A stretch of 15,807 bases of DNA from an uncultured Actinomycetes bacterium (GTDB lineage: Bacteria; Actinomycetota; Actinomycetes; Nanopelagicales; Nanopelagicaceae). Positions 1-7,018 of this stretch are shown piece by piece. The notes below the pieces were generated by a model. That model searched no databases and had not been told where the DNA came from. It was given only the letters and a program-made list of their open reading frames with translations. The number at the start of each line of letters is the position of its first letter. Within the stretch, counting starts at the first letter, position 1. The stretch lies in the NCBI GenBank assembly GCA_903844585.1, contig CAIMUD010000033.1:1-15807 (forward strand), read 5' to 3'. Position numbers and translations under genes: made by a program.

Positions 1-1079
1 TCACTAAGGCATTTAATGAAGCGCTGCGTTCGACAAATACTTTAAAGAAGAACGATCAGGATGTAATCAAGGACGACATCCTGGAAGGTCTTACCGCTGT
101 CGTAACTGTGCGTATGTCAGAGCCACAGTTTGAAGGCCAGACAAAGGAAGTGCTGGGAACTGCAGCTGCTACTCGCATTGTTTCTGCAGTCGTTGCAGAT
201 AAGTTGAAAGAGTTCTTCGCAACCACAAAGCGCATCGATAAGGCCAATGGCCGATTGATTCTGGAAAAGGTAGCAGCAGCATCAAAGACTCGTATCTCAG
301 CGCGTGCGCACAAAGATTTGCAGCGCCGCAAGAACGCACTTGAATCCTCTTCACTCCCAACAAAGCTTGCAGATTGTCGTTCTGAAGATGTGACCCGAAC
401 CGAACTCTTTATCGTTGAGGGCGATTCAGCACTTGGTACAACCAAGGCTGCTCGCAACTCAGAGTTCCAGGCAATCCTGCCGATTCGTGGAAAGATTCTT
501 AACGTTCAGAAAGCTTCGCTTTCTCAGATGCTCGATAATTCTGAGTGCGCATCAATCATTCAGGTTATTGGCGCTGGCTCTGGTAAATCATTTGAATTAG
601 ATGAAGCACGCTATGGGCGCATCATCTTGATGTCAGATGCGGATGTCGATGGCGCACATATCCGTTGCTTGCTTCTAACTCTTTTGTATCGCTACATGCG
701 TCCCATGATCGACAGCGGACGCGTATTTGCTGCGATCCCACCACTGCATCGCATCGAAACAATGGGTGGCGGAGGAAAGAAGGGCGAATACATCTATACA
801 TATTCAGATGAAGAAATGAAGAAGACAACTGCTGCTCTTTCTAAAGCTGGAAAAAAATGGAAAGAACCAATCCAGCGCTATAAAGGCCTTGGTGAAATGG
901 ATGCAGATCAGCTCCGTGAAACTACGATGGAACCTGATGCACGCACTCTTCGTCGCATTACAGTCACTGATGCAACGGCCGCAGAAGCAATGTTCGAACT
1001 TTTAATGGGTAACGATGTGGCTCCACGCAAGGAGTTCATCTCAACGGCTGAAATCGACCGCGACCGCATCGACGCTTAG
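1..1079 (+). CDS. parE: DNA topoisomerase IV subunit B (ParE), 3' part
   Basis: This is the C-terminal 358 residues of a type IIA topoisomerase ATPase subunit; the frame is open from base 3 and the start lies outside the window. With ParC it would form topoisomerase IV, which unlinks daughter chromosomes and relaxes supercoils. Seen in order: the end of the transducer domain (EGLTAVVTVRM, EPQFEGQTK), then the TOPRIM domain with EGDSALGT (metal-binding Glu at visible residue 139), PIRGKILNVQKA, and the Mg-binding cluster SDADVDGAH (Asp212, 214, 216), and finally RYKGLGEMD near the end. The Ala-Leu-Gly-Thr after EGDS, where gyrase has Gly-Gly-Ser, is typical of actinobacterial ParE-like proteins and argues against GyrB. 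It converges on the ABC-F gene, with only 15 bases between the stop codons and no clear terminator. The adjacent parC supports the ParE call. Confidence 0.92.
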   Translation, partial: TKAFNEALRSTNTLKKNDQDVIKDDILEGLTAVVTVRMSEPQFEGQTKEVLGTAAATRIVSAVVADKLKEFFATTKRIDKANGRLILEKVAAASKTRISARAHKDLQRRKNALESSSLPTKLADCRSEDVTRTELFIVEGDSALGTTKAARNSEFQAILPIRGKILNVQKASLSQMLDNSECASIIQVIGAGSGKSFELDEARYGRIILMSDADVDGAHIRCLLLTLLYRYMRPMIDSGRVFAAIPPLHRIETMGGGGKKGEYIYTYSDEEMKKTTAALSKAGKKWKEPIQRYKGLGEMDADQLRETTMEPDARTLRRITVTDATAAEAMFELLMGNDVAPRKEFISTAEIDRDRIDA

Positions 1080-1094
1080 TTTTACTCTTTACCT

Positions 1095-2705
1095 TTAATC
1101 GATAGCAACAAGATCGAAGTATTCGTCTTTCCAAATATCTTCATCACCATCAGGTAACAAAATTACGCGCTCTGGCTTAAGTGCCTGTACGGCGCCTTCA
1201 TCGTGAGAAACCAAGATAACTGAGCCCTGATATTGAGAGAGCGCTGCAAGGATTTCATCGCGAGACGCAGGATCAAGGTTGTTTGTTGGCTCATCAAGGA
1301 GCAGAACATTTGCCGCGCTTACAACGAGTGTTGCAAGTGCAAGACGTGTTCGTTCTCCACCAGATAAGACTTTGACCAACTTGTGTACATCATCGCCTGT
1401 GAAGAGGAATGAGCCCAGAACATTGCGTGCTTCGGGTTCGCGAATATCGGGAGTTGCACTCATCATGTTTTCCAGGATGGTACGTTCGAAATCTAGAGAT
1501 TCATGTTCCTGCGCGTAGTAGCCAATTTTTAAGCCTTGGCCTTGTACAACATGGCCAGTATCTGATTCGAGTTCATTGGCAAGGATGCGAAGAAGCGTTG
1601 TCTTACCCGCCCCGTTTAGGCCCAAGATCACAACGCGAGAACCCTTATCGATGATGACAGAGACGTCGGTAAAGATCTCAAGAGAACCGTAAGACTTAGA
1701 TAGCTCTTCTCCAGAAAGTGGAGTCTTGCCACAAGGAGCAGGAGTTGGGAAGCGAAGCTTTGCAACCTTGTCGCTAACTCGTACATCTTCAAGAGAGCTA
1801 CGAAGTTTTTCAGCGCGGCGGAGCATGCCTTGTGCAGCTGTTGCCTTTGAAGCTTTAGCGCGCATCTTCTCGCCCTGCTTCTGCAAGATTTCCGCCTTCT
1901 TTTCAGCGTTGGCGCGTTCGCGCTTGCGTCGATGTTCATCTTGTTCGCGCTGCAATAGGTATTGCTTCCAGCCCATGTTGTAGACGTCAATAACGTTTCG
2001 ATTGCCATCGATGTAGAAGACCTTATTTACAACGGTTTCGATGAGATTGACATCGTGAGAAATGATGACAAGTCCGCCGGAGTATTTAGAGAGATATTCA
2101 CGCAGCCACATAATCGAATCGGCATCCAAGTGGTTTGTAGGCTCATCGAGGAGAAGTGTCTCGGCACCTGAAAAGAGAATACGAGCAAGTTCGATTCGAC
2201 GACGCTGACCACCGGAGAGTGTTCCTAGAACATGGTCAAAGACTGCATCCGTTACGCCAAGTGAAGTTGCAATTGCTTCAGCCTCTGCTGTTGCTGCATA
2301 TCCACCGGCTGCCGAAAATTCTGCTTCAACGCGGGTGTATCGCTCCATCGCTTTTTCCAGCGCTTCACCTTCGGTTGTAGACATCTCTTCTTCAACCATT
2401 TTCATACGGTGAGCAATTTGATCCAAATCACGAGCAGACAAGATTCGCTCGATAACTGTTCCTTGTTCTTCGCCGGTGCGAGGATCTTGTGGCAGATACC
2501 CAATCTTTCCTGTGCGAGTTACAGCGCCCCCTGCGGGAAGAGTTTCACCGGCTAGGACCTTTGCAAGTGTGGATTTACCAGCGCCGTTTCGACCCACGAA
2601 ACCGATGCGATCTCCGTGGTTGATACGAACAGTTACGCCTGAGACAAGCAGGCGTGCGCCAGCGCGAAGTTCGAGTGCTTGAGTGGAGATCATTTGAGCA
2701 ATCAT
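1095..2705 (-). CDS. ABC-F family ATPase (ribosome-associated type)
   Basis: A soluble protein with two ABC ATPase domains and no membrane segments, as in the ABC-F family whose members act on ribosomes (EttA, Uup, antibiotic-resistance factors) rather than as transporters. Domain 1 has Walker A GRNGAGKST (38-46), signature LSGGQ (163-167), Walker B LLLDEP (184-189) and the H-switch ISHD. A strongly basic, probably helical linker (about 250-310, KRERANAEKK) matches the interdomain arm that contacts the P-site tRNA in this family. Domain 2 has Walker A GLNGAGKTT (362-370), LSGGE (447-451), Walker B LLLDEP (468-473) and VSHD. Length is about the family norm. It resembles the actinobacterial ABC-F set often labelled 'macrolide ABC transporter', but drug resistance cannot be claimed from sequence. 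The first ATG (2705) lies inside a hairpin with no Shine-Dalgarno. The ATG at 2693 (MISTQALELRAG) fits the family N-terminus better and has GGGA 11 bases upstream. Probably co-transcribed with parC. Confidence 0.88.
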   Translation of the reverse strand: MIAQMISTQALELRAGARLLVSGVTVRINHGDRIGFVGRNGAGKSTLAKVLAGETLPAGGAVTRTGKIGYLPQDPRTGEEQGTVIERILSARDLDQIAHRMKMVEEEMSTTEGEALEKAMERYTRVEAEFSAAGGYAATAEAEAIATSLGVTDAVFDHVLGTLSGGQRRRIELARILFSGAETLLLDEPTNHLDADSIMWLREYLSKYSGGLVIISHDVNLIETVVNKVFYIDGNRNVIDVYNMGWKQYLLQREQDEHRRKRERANAEKKAEILQKQGEKMRAKASKATAAQGMLRRAEKLRSSLEDVRVSDKVAKLRFPTPAPCGKTPLSGEELSKSYGSLEIFTDVSVIIDKGSRVVILGLNGAGKTTLLRILANELESDTGHVVQGQGLKIGYYAQEHESLDFERTILENMMSATPDIREPEARNVLGSFLFTGDDVHKLVKVLSGGERTRLALATLVVSAANVLLLDEPTNNLDPASRDEILAALSQYQGSVILVSHDEGAVQALKPERVILLPDGDEDIWKDEYFDLVAID

Positions 2706-2724
2706 CCCACAGGCAGTGTGGGAT
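2704..2724 (-). other. Perfect 8-bp hairpin between parC and the ABC-F gene
   Basis: ATCCCACA (2704-2711) and TGTGGGAT (2717-2724) are perfect inverted repeats around a 5-base loop. On the transcribed strand the hairpin lies 19 bases after the parC stop and covers the first possible ABC-F start codon and the GGGA that could serve the internal start at 2693. No U-run follows, so it is not a classic intrinsic terminator. It could be a 3'-end or processing structure for parC mRNA, or a translation-limiting leader hairpin for the ABC-F gene. The structure is certain as sequence; the role is inference. Confidence 0.5.
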
Positions 2725-2743
2725 AAGAAATTCAGCTAATTAA

Positions 2744-4285
2744 TCAAGCAGCGCCAATATGAGTGCGACGTTCTGTGGCAAAAGACTTACCAACAGCAGT
2801 CAACTCAGTTGCAACTTGCGTCTTAATGTTCTCTTCACTCTTAAGAAGTGTAGCCAATCCTGCAATTGCAGCCTTTAGTTCTTTCTGTTCTCCTTCGAGT
2901 TCAAGGCGGCTCATCTTTGTTAGACGACGAAGTGGCATATCTAGAATGTATGTTGCTTGTTCGTCATTGAGCTTGAAACCCTTAATTAGCGCTGTCTTTG
3001 CCTCTGCTGCATCTTCGCTTCCGCGAATAATTTTTATGACCTTATCGATATCGATAATCGCCTTAAGCAGTCCATCAACGATAGAAAGACGACCTTCTGC
3101 CTTTGCTTTTCTATATTCAGAACGACGGCGCACAACTTCAATACGGTGATCGATAAATACCTGAAGGAGTTCTTTTAGGCCAAGAGTTTGCGGGCGACCC
3201 TTGACGAGGGCAACTGCGTTGATAGCAAATGCATCTTCCATCGGAGTGAGCTTGTAGAGCTGGTCTAGTACTTGCTCTGGCTCAAATCCATTTTTGAGTT
3301 CAATCACAACGTTTGTGCCTGTCTGGCCATCAGTTAGATCGACGATATCGGAGATGCCTTGGATCTTCTTGGCTTTTACAAGGTCTGCAATACGCTCTAC
3401 AACTTTTTCTGGCCCGATAGTAAATGGCAACTCTTTAATTGTGATTCCCATTTTGCGAGTTGTAACTTTGCTAATTTCAACTGTTGCGCGAACCTTAAAC
3501 GAACCCTTTCCGGTTGCATAGGCTTCGCGAACACCTTCAAGTCCAACTAGCTCACCGCCAGTAGGGAAATCAGGGCCAGGAATAAACTTCATAAGCTGGT
3601 TAAGTGTCGCCTTTGGATTATCAATGAGGTGTTTTGTCGCAGCAATTACCTCACCCAAATTATGTGGCGCCATATTTGTTGCCATACCAACAGCGATTCC
3701 TGCGCCACCATTAACAAGCAGGTTTGGGTATGCGGCAGGGAGCACGAGTGGTTCGGAAAGTTGTCCGTCATAGTTTGGACCAATATCAACGGTGTTCTCA
3801 TCTGCTTCTGCAACCATCGCCATTGCAGCTTGTGCAAGCCGCGCTTCGGTGTAACGCATTGCAGCAGGGCCAGAGTCGAGTGAACCAAAGTTTCCGTGCC
3901 CATCAATAAGTGGAACCTGCATCGAAAACGATTGCGCCATGCGAACAAGTGCGTCATAAATTGCAGTGTCTCCGTGAGGGTGCAACTTACCCATCACTTC
4001 ACCAACAACTCGGGCGCTCTTTACATGGCCGCGCTCTGGGCGCAGTCCCATATCTGACATCTGATGAAGAATTCTGCGGTGAACAGGCTTTAGACCATCG
4101 CGCGCATCGGGGAGTGCGCGTGAATAAATTACCGAGTACGCATATTCAAGGAAGGACTCTGACATCTCTGATGAGACATCGATATCAACAATCTTTCCTG
4201 GAAATTCACCGGGCTTTGGGCCAACCGGTTTCTTTCCTTTACTCGCTGCTGATTTGGTTGCTGTGGTCTTTTTCGCTGTTGCCAT
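2744..4285 (-). CDS. parC: DNA topoisomerase IV subunit A (ParC), lacking the C-terminal beta-pinwheel
   Basis: Breakage-reunion subunit of topoisomerase IV. I start it at the ATG at 4285 (MATAKKTTATKS, a Lys/Ala/Thr-rich leader) because the alternative ATG at 4357 adds 24 residues with no family similarity and overlaps the divergent gene's start. Numbered from that Met: IVDIDVSSEM then EYAYSVIYSRALPDARDGLKP, the winged-helix motif HPHGDTAIYD with Thr at the position of E. coli GyrA Ser83, and AAMRYTEARL with catalytic Tyr145. Tower and coiled-coil follow (LPLRRLTKMSRLELEGEQKEL in paraphrase: TYILDMPLRRLTKMSR). The protein stops at ERRTHIGAA, the point where GyrA/ParC normally continues into a roughly 300-residue DNA-wrapping beta-pinwheel. 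Only 38 bases separate the stop from the first ABC-F start, so no remnant of that domain can be present. At 513 residues it is far shorter than the 750-850 usual for the family. No Shine-Dalgarno is evident. Confidence 0.9.
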   Translation of the reverse strand: MATAKKTTATKSAASKGKKPVGPKPGEFPGKIVDIDVSSEMSESFLEYAYSVIYSRALPDARDGLKPVHRRILHQMSDMGLRPERGHVKSARVVGEVMGKLHPHGDTAIYDALVRMAQSFSMQVPLIDGHGNFGSLDSGPAAMRYTEARLAQAAMAMVAEADENTVDIGPNYDGQLSEPLVLPAAYPNLLVNGGAGIAVGMATNMAPHNLGEVIAATKHLIDNPKATLNQLMKFIPGPDFPTGGELVGLEGVREAYATGKGSFKVRATVEISKVTTRKMGITIKELPFTIGPEKVVERIADLVKAKKIQGISDIVDLTDGQTGTNVVIELKNGFEPEQVLDQLYKLTPMEDAFAINAVALVKGRPQTLGLKELLQVFIDHRIEVVRRRSEYRKAKAEGRLSIVDGLLKAIIDIDKVIKIIRGSEDAAEAKTALIKGFKLNDEQATYILDMPLRRLTKMSRLELEGEQKELKAAIAGLATLLKSEENIKTQVATELTAVGKSFATERRTHIGAA

Positions 4286-4351
4286 GCGCGCAATTCTGCC
4301 AAGTAAAGAGGTGAAATTGCGGTACCTACACGCACGCGAGAAGATATCTCT
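4286..4351. promoter_or_regulatory. Divergent intergenic region parC / phosphodiesterase
   Basis: These 66 bases must hold the promoter for parC on the reverse strand and probably the start signals for the forward gene. On the reverse strand, CAGAAT stands 7 bases before the parC ATG, which would suit a leaderless transcript, although its first base departs from the TANNNT pattern. On the forward strand a GAGAAG stretch lies about 10 bases before the GTG start at 4352 and is the only Shine-Dalgarno candidate. I see no convincing -35 box on either strand. Confidence 0.35.
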
Positions 4352-5458
4352 GTGCATTTATCGCAAATAGCCCCCGCAATTTTTGCATCCCTTGGGTTAT
4401 CTACCGCTAGCGATGTAATTGGTGCCGGTGAAAGTCCACATGGTCGCGAGCTCCTCTTTCTCATTGATGGACTTGGCGCAGATGTCATCGAAAAATATTC
4501 GTCTTATATTCCCAAAATTTCACATTTAGTACGTCACGGATCGGTGCAAACTTCATTTCCATCAACGACAGCAACAAGTCTTGCAACTCTTATGACAGGT
4601 GCGATGCCAGGTGCCCACGGAATGTTTGGTTACACGGTGCAAGTCCCGCGAAGCGGTGGTCGAATTCTTAACTCACTCAAATGGGATGACCGCGTTGATC
4701 CAGTTATTTGGCAGCCGGTTCCAACACTTTTTGAACGCGCAGTAAAAGAAAATATAAGCGTTACCCACGTTGCAGCAAAGCGTTATGAAAATACAGGCTT
4801 TACACAAGCTGTCTTTCGCGGTGCCAAATACAGCGGCGCCAATGTTGTCCCGGATTTAGTTTCGCAAACAGCAGAAGCGCTCCATAAATCTCCATCGTTT
4901 GTTTACCTTTATATAAATGATCTTGATTCAGCTGGCCATAGCGATGGTGTTGGATCGGATAAATGGTTGGCAGCGCTAGCTGGTATCGATCAGATGGTTA
5001 CTGCGCTGCTGCACAAACTTCCTCGTGGAACGCGACTTTGGCTAACAGCTGACCACGGAATGATCAACGTGGGTGAAAAAATTGTAATAGGCCAAGATAA
5101 TCAATTAGATAAAGACGTTGCAGTCATTGCCGGTGAACCTCGTGCTCGTCATCTCTACCTTGCCAGTGATAACGATTCAGATGCTGCCCGAAACGAACTT
5201 GCACTTAATTGGAGAGAAAGTTTGGGCAACAAAGCCCAAGTCTTTACTCGTAGTCAAGCAATAGCTGCTGGCCTGTTCGGTGGCGAAGTAAGCCCCGATG
5301 CTGCCGATCGAATCGGAGATGTAGTGGCAATTGGACAGGGTGAAACCATTTTTATTGAAAAAGCTCGCGAGACTCAAGAGGGATCAATGGTGGGTCATCA
5401 CGGTGGGCTAACTGATATTGAAAGCTATGTTCCACTTCTTACGACAACGGTTAATTAA
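4352..5458 (+). CDS. Alkaline phosphatase superfamily protein (nucleotide pyrophosphatase/phosphodiesterase type)
   Basis: A 368-residue metal-dependent phosphoesterase of the NPP-like branch. The two-zinc site is readable: Asp39 in LIDGLGAD, the nucleophile region FPSTTATS with Thr73 as likely nucleophile, Asp192 and His196 in NDLDSAGH, Asp234-His235 in LTADHGM, and His349/350 in VGHHGG. Family members cleave phosphodiester or pyrophosphate bonds in nucleotides or lipid-derived substrates; the substrate here cannot be told. There is no signal peptide or membrane segment, so it is probably cytoplasmic. Translation starts at a GTG, which gives an N-terminus (MHLSQIAPAIFASLG) of the expected distance from the first metal ligand. 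It is divergent from parC and converges on sepH with a 6-base gap. Proteins of this class sit near sepH in other actinobacteria as far as I recall, so the neighbourhood is probably ancestral. Confidence 0.82.
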   Translation: MHLSQIAPAIFASLGLSTASDVIGAGESPHGRELLFLIDGLGADVIEKYSSYIPKISHLVRHGSVQTSFPSTTATSLATLMTGAMPGAHGMFGYTVQVPRSGGRILNSLKWDDRVDPVIWQPVPTLFERAVKENISVTHVAAKRYENTGFTQAVFRGAKYSGANVVPDLVSQTAEALHKSPSFVYLYINDLDSAGHSDGVGSDKWLAALAGIDQMVTALLHKLPRGTRLWLTADHGMINVGEKIVIGQDNQLDKDVAVIAGEPRARHLYLASDNDSDAARNELALNWRESLGNKAQVFTRSQAIAAGLFGGEVSPDAADRIGDVVAIGQGETIFIEKARETQEGSMVGHHGGLTDIESYVPLLTTTVN

Positions 5459-5464
5459 AACTTT

Positions 5465-6292
5465 TTAGTTATCGTCGTCTTTTTCATCCTCTGAAGGTGC
5501 AGATGTACGGCCAAACATAATTTCATCCCATGAAGGCACTTTTGCTCGAGCCACAATGCCATCTTCTGTATCTGAAACCCCAGGTGTTTCGCGAATTGCT
5601 ACAAGACGTGGCGTCTCGCGTGCAGGTTCTTCTTGCACAGGAATTGTCGGTGTAAGGCTCTCAATGATGCGTGATGGGTGAGAAGCTTCAGAGTGAATAA
5701 TTCCTGACTCCACTCGACGCGCAGGTGCATCTTCGCCCATTAGCCAGCGTCCGTTGTCATCCAGGGGAGCAAGAGTGCGCTTGCTCTGATCAAATGACCA
5801 TTGTGCTTTTCCAGAACCGTCGCGATTAGGAAAAATTAATTCAATTATCCATGTGCCATCGATGGCACGCCATGTTTGCCAAGCAAGTTGATCGATATCA
5901 ACACCGCGAGCTGCAAGTTTTAGCTCGATAGCTTGGAGGAATTCACTCTCTTCGCGGACCGATTCTTTGCGTAGTGAAATTTCATGGACCATATTGATGA
6001 TGAAGAGACGCTCTTGCAGAATTGGACCTGCAAAACGCTTCACCTTATCTACGCTTATATTTCCTTCGCGTGCGATTGCTTCCATCGATTCACCGCTACG
6101 AAGGCGGCGTTGAATTTCTTTAACGCTCATCTCTTCGCTGTGATCATCTGAATTAACTGCAGATAGTCGTGGTTGATTAACCGTTGCACGAAGTGTGTCG
6201 CTAATTCGTACAGTGAATTCATCGCCATCTGTATTGGTGAGTGCCAGGTGTAACCCATCCGGGGTCTTACCTGTTAAACGCAACTCACTCAT
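5465..6292 (-). CDS. sepH: Cell division protein SepH (DUF3071)
   Basis: SepH is an actinobacterial cytosolic division factor that binds FtsZ and stimulates its assembly; it was characterised in Streptomyces venezuelae and Mycobacterium smegmatis. The protein opens with the family N-terminus (LRLTGKTPDGLHLALTNTDG; the conserved 'LVLxxxDGE' strand region) and has the helix-turn-helix-like segment SVKEIQRRLRSGESMEAIAR (about 56-75) followed by ISVDKVKRFAGPI. The DUF3071 domain covers about residues 1-165. The rest (about 180-275) is low in hydrophobics, rich in Pro/Glu/Ser, and ends in an acidic DEKDDDN, as expected for SepH's disordered C-terminus. At 275 residues it is somewhat short for the family. 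No Shine-Dalgarno precedes the ATG; instead TATTCT lies 7 bases upstream, suggesting a leaderless mRNA. The 3' end converges on the phosphodiesterase gene. Confidence 0.9.
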   Translation of the reverse strand: MSELRLTGKTPDGLHLALTNTDGDEFTVRISDTLRATVNQPRLSAVNSDDHSEEMSVKEIQRRLRSGESMEAIAREGNISVDKVKRFAGPILQERLFIINMVHEISLRKESVREESEFLQAIELKLAARGVDIDQLAWQTWRAIDGTWIIELIFPNRDGSGKAQWSFDQSKRTLAPLDDNGRWLMGEDAPARRVESGIIHSEASHPSRIIESLTPTIPVQEEPARETPRLVAIRETPGVSDTEDGIVARAKVPSWDEIMFGRTSAPSEDEKDDDN

Positions 6293-6305
6293 GCGCCCGA
6301 GAATA
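6293..6305 (-). promoter_or_regulatory. Leaderless-type -10 element before sepH
   Basis: Reading the reverse strand, TATTCT (6305-6300) is followed by seven bases (CGGGCGC) and then the sepH ATG at 6292. TANNNT at this distance puts the transcription start at or next to the start codon, the arrangement reported for leaderless genes in actinobacteria. No Shine-Dalgarno competes with it. No clear -35 box is visible. Confidence 0.5.
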
Positions 6306-6387
6306 TCTGATGAACCCTTGCAAAGCCCCGTCCTGCTCTTGGTTTCATGCGGGGGAAATGGCCGATTTAGCCCTTAGCCCCCCTGTG

Positions 6388-6399
6388 TGGCAAGATACG
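6388..6399 (+). repeat. Direct repeat TGGCAAGATACG, copy 1
   Basis: Exact 12-base match to the copy at 6429-6440, with 41 bases from start to start (about four helical turns). The copy is preceded by TGTG and could contain a -10 box (CAAGAT), though no -35 consensus is seen 17 bases upstream. Confidence 0.7.
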
Positions 6400-6428
6400 C
6401 ATTCTGCGCCACTGAAATTGTTGGTGCT

Positions 6429-6440
6429 TGGCAAGATACG
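6429..6440 (+). repeat. Direct repeat TGGCAAGATACG, copy 2
   Basis: Second exact copy, ending 24 bases before the rplS ATG and 13 bases before its Shine-Dalgarno. If copy 1 is part of the promoter, copy 2 would lie in the transcribed leader, where it could act at RNA level. Confidence 0.7.
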
Positions 6441-6464
6441 AATCAAATATGAAGAGGACTTGAA

Positions 6465-7004
6465 ATGAACATTCTTGATGCCGTCGACGCAAAGTCATTG
6501 CGTAAGGACATCCCACAATTTCGCGCAGGCGATGAGCTAAAAATTCACGTACGCGTTATTGAAGGTAGCAAGTCACGTCTTCAGGTTTTCCAAGGAATCG
6601 TCATCCGTCGTCAAGGTGATGGCGTTCGTGAAACTTTTACAGTCCGTAAGCTTTCATACGGTGTCGGAGTAGAACGTACATTCCCAGTGCACACCCCAGT
6701 TATTGAAAAGATTGAGTTAGTAAAGAAGGGCGATGTACGTCGCGCAAAGCTTTACTACCTTCGCGATCTTCGCGGTAAGGCTGCAAAGATTCGTGAAAAG
6801 CGTGACGGCGTTGAAGGTTACGGTGACGGAATTCTTTCGACACCAGAACCAATTATTGAAAAGGTTGTTGAAAAAGTTGAAGAGCCTGCAGCAGTTGTTG
6901 AAGAGACTCCGGTTGTTGAGACTCCAGCAGCAGTTGAAGAAGTTGTAGAAGCGCCAGTTGCCGAGGCAGCAGCAGCCGAAACAACTGAAACTCCAGCTGA
7001 ATAA
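6465..7004 (+). CDS. rplS: 50S ribosomal protein L19 with acidic C-terminal extension
   Basis: L19 sits at the interface of the ribosomal subunits. The canonical domain covers residues 1-113: [51 protein letters not shown] and [19 protein letters not shown] are all standard. Bacterial L19 usually ends about here, near 115 residues. This protein continues for another 66 residues (114-179), and from about residue 127 the sequence is almost only Glu, Val, Ala, Pro and Thr, with about 15 Glu against 2 Lys. That tail is low-complexity and probably disordered, and it is very acidic for a ribosomal protein. The start is set by a good Shine-Dalgarno (GAGGA, 6454-6458) six bases upstream of the ATG. 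It heads a same-strand run with lepB (14-base gap) and rnhB. Confidence 0.95.
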   Translation: MNILDAVDAKSLRKDIPQFRAGDELKIHVRVIEGSKSRLQVFQGIVIRRQGDGVRETFTVRKLSYGVGVERTFPVHTPVIEKIELVKKGDVRRAKLYYLRDLRGKAAKIREKRDGVEGYGDGILSTPEPIIEKVVEKVEEPAAVVEETPVVETPAAVEEVVEAPVAEAAAAETTETPAE

Positions 7005-7018
7005 CTTTCACTAGATAA

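Larger units (their letters stand above)
6293..6464 (+). promoter_or_regulatory. sepH-rplS divergent region and rplS leader
   Basis: This 172-base region is the longest non-coding stretch in the window. Besides the sepH promoter it holds, on the forward strand: a G-run/C-run pair (GGGGG 6351-6355, CCCCCC 6378-6383) enclosing AAAT/ATTT, which could form a GC-rich imperfect stem; two copies of TGGCAAGATACG; and between those copies a hairpin GCGCCA (6406-6411) / TGGTGC (6422-6427) with a 10-base loop and one G-U pair. The region ends in the rplS Shine-Dalgarno GAGGA (6454-6458). Either repeat copy could contain a -10 element, or both could be RNA sites for autoregulation by L19; sequence alone does not decide. 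Confidence 0.45.

Noticed and set aside
2706..2743. Possible frameshifted remnant of a ParC C-terminal domain
   Set aside because: Only 38 bases lie between parC and the first ABC-F start, so a domain of about 300 residues cannot be hidden there.
2763..3149. A 128-codon forward open frame within parC
   Set aside because: It is antisense to the conserved ParC tower/coiled-coil coding sequence, with Ser/Arg-rich composition typical of a shadow frame.
3910..4314. A 134-codon forward open frame across the 5' part of parC
   Set aside because: It is antisense to the catalytic region of ParC, which carries Tyr145 and all expected motifs; the forward frame has none.
4286..4357. A longer ParC starting at the ATG at 4357
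   Set aside because: The extra 24 residues (MHRDIFSRACRYRNF...) have no family similarity, and this start overlaps the divergent GTG start at 4352. The Lys/Ala/Thr leader from 4285 is more typical.
5441..5478. Bidirectional terminator between the phosphodiesterase gene and sepH
   Set aside because: Outer ACGAC/GTCGT and inner AACT/AGTT arms exist, but the stem is interrupted, AT-rich inside and partly within coding sequence. It is too weak to call.
6843..6990. Tandem repeats in the rplS tail as a separate repeat element
   Set aside because: The similar GTTGTTGAAGA-type stretches are imperfect and follow from the Glu/Val/Ala codon mix of the tail; there is no fixed repeat unit.
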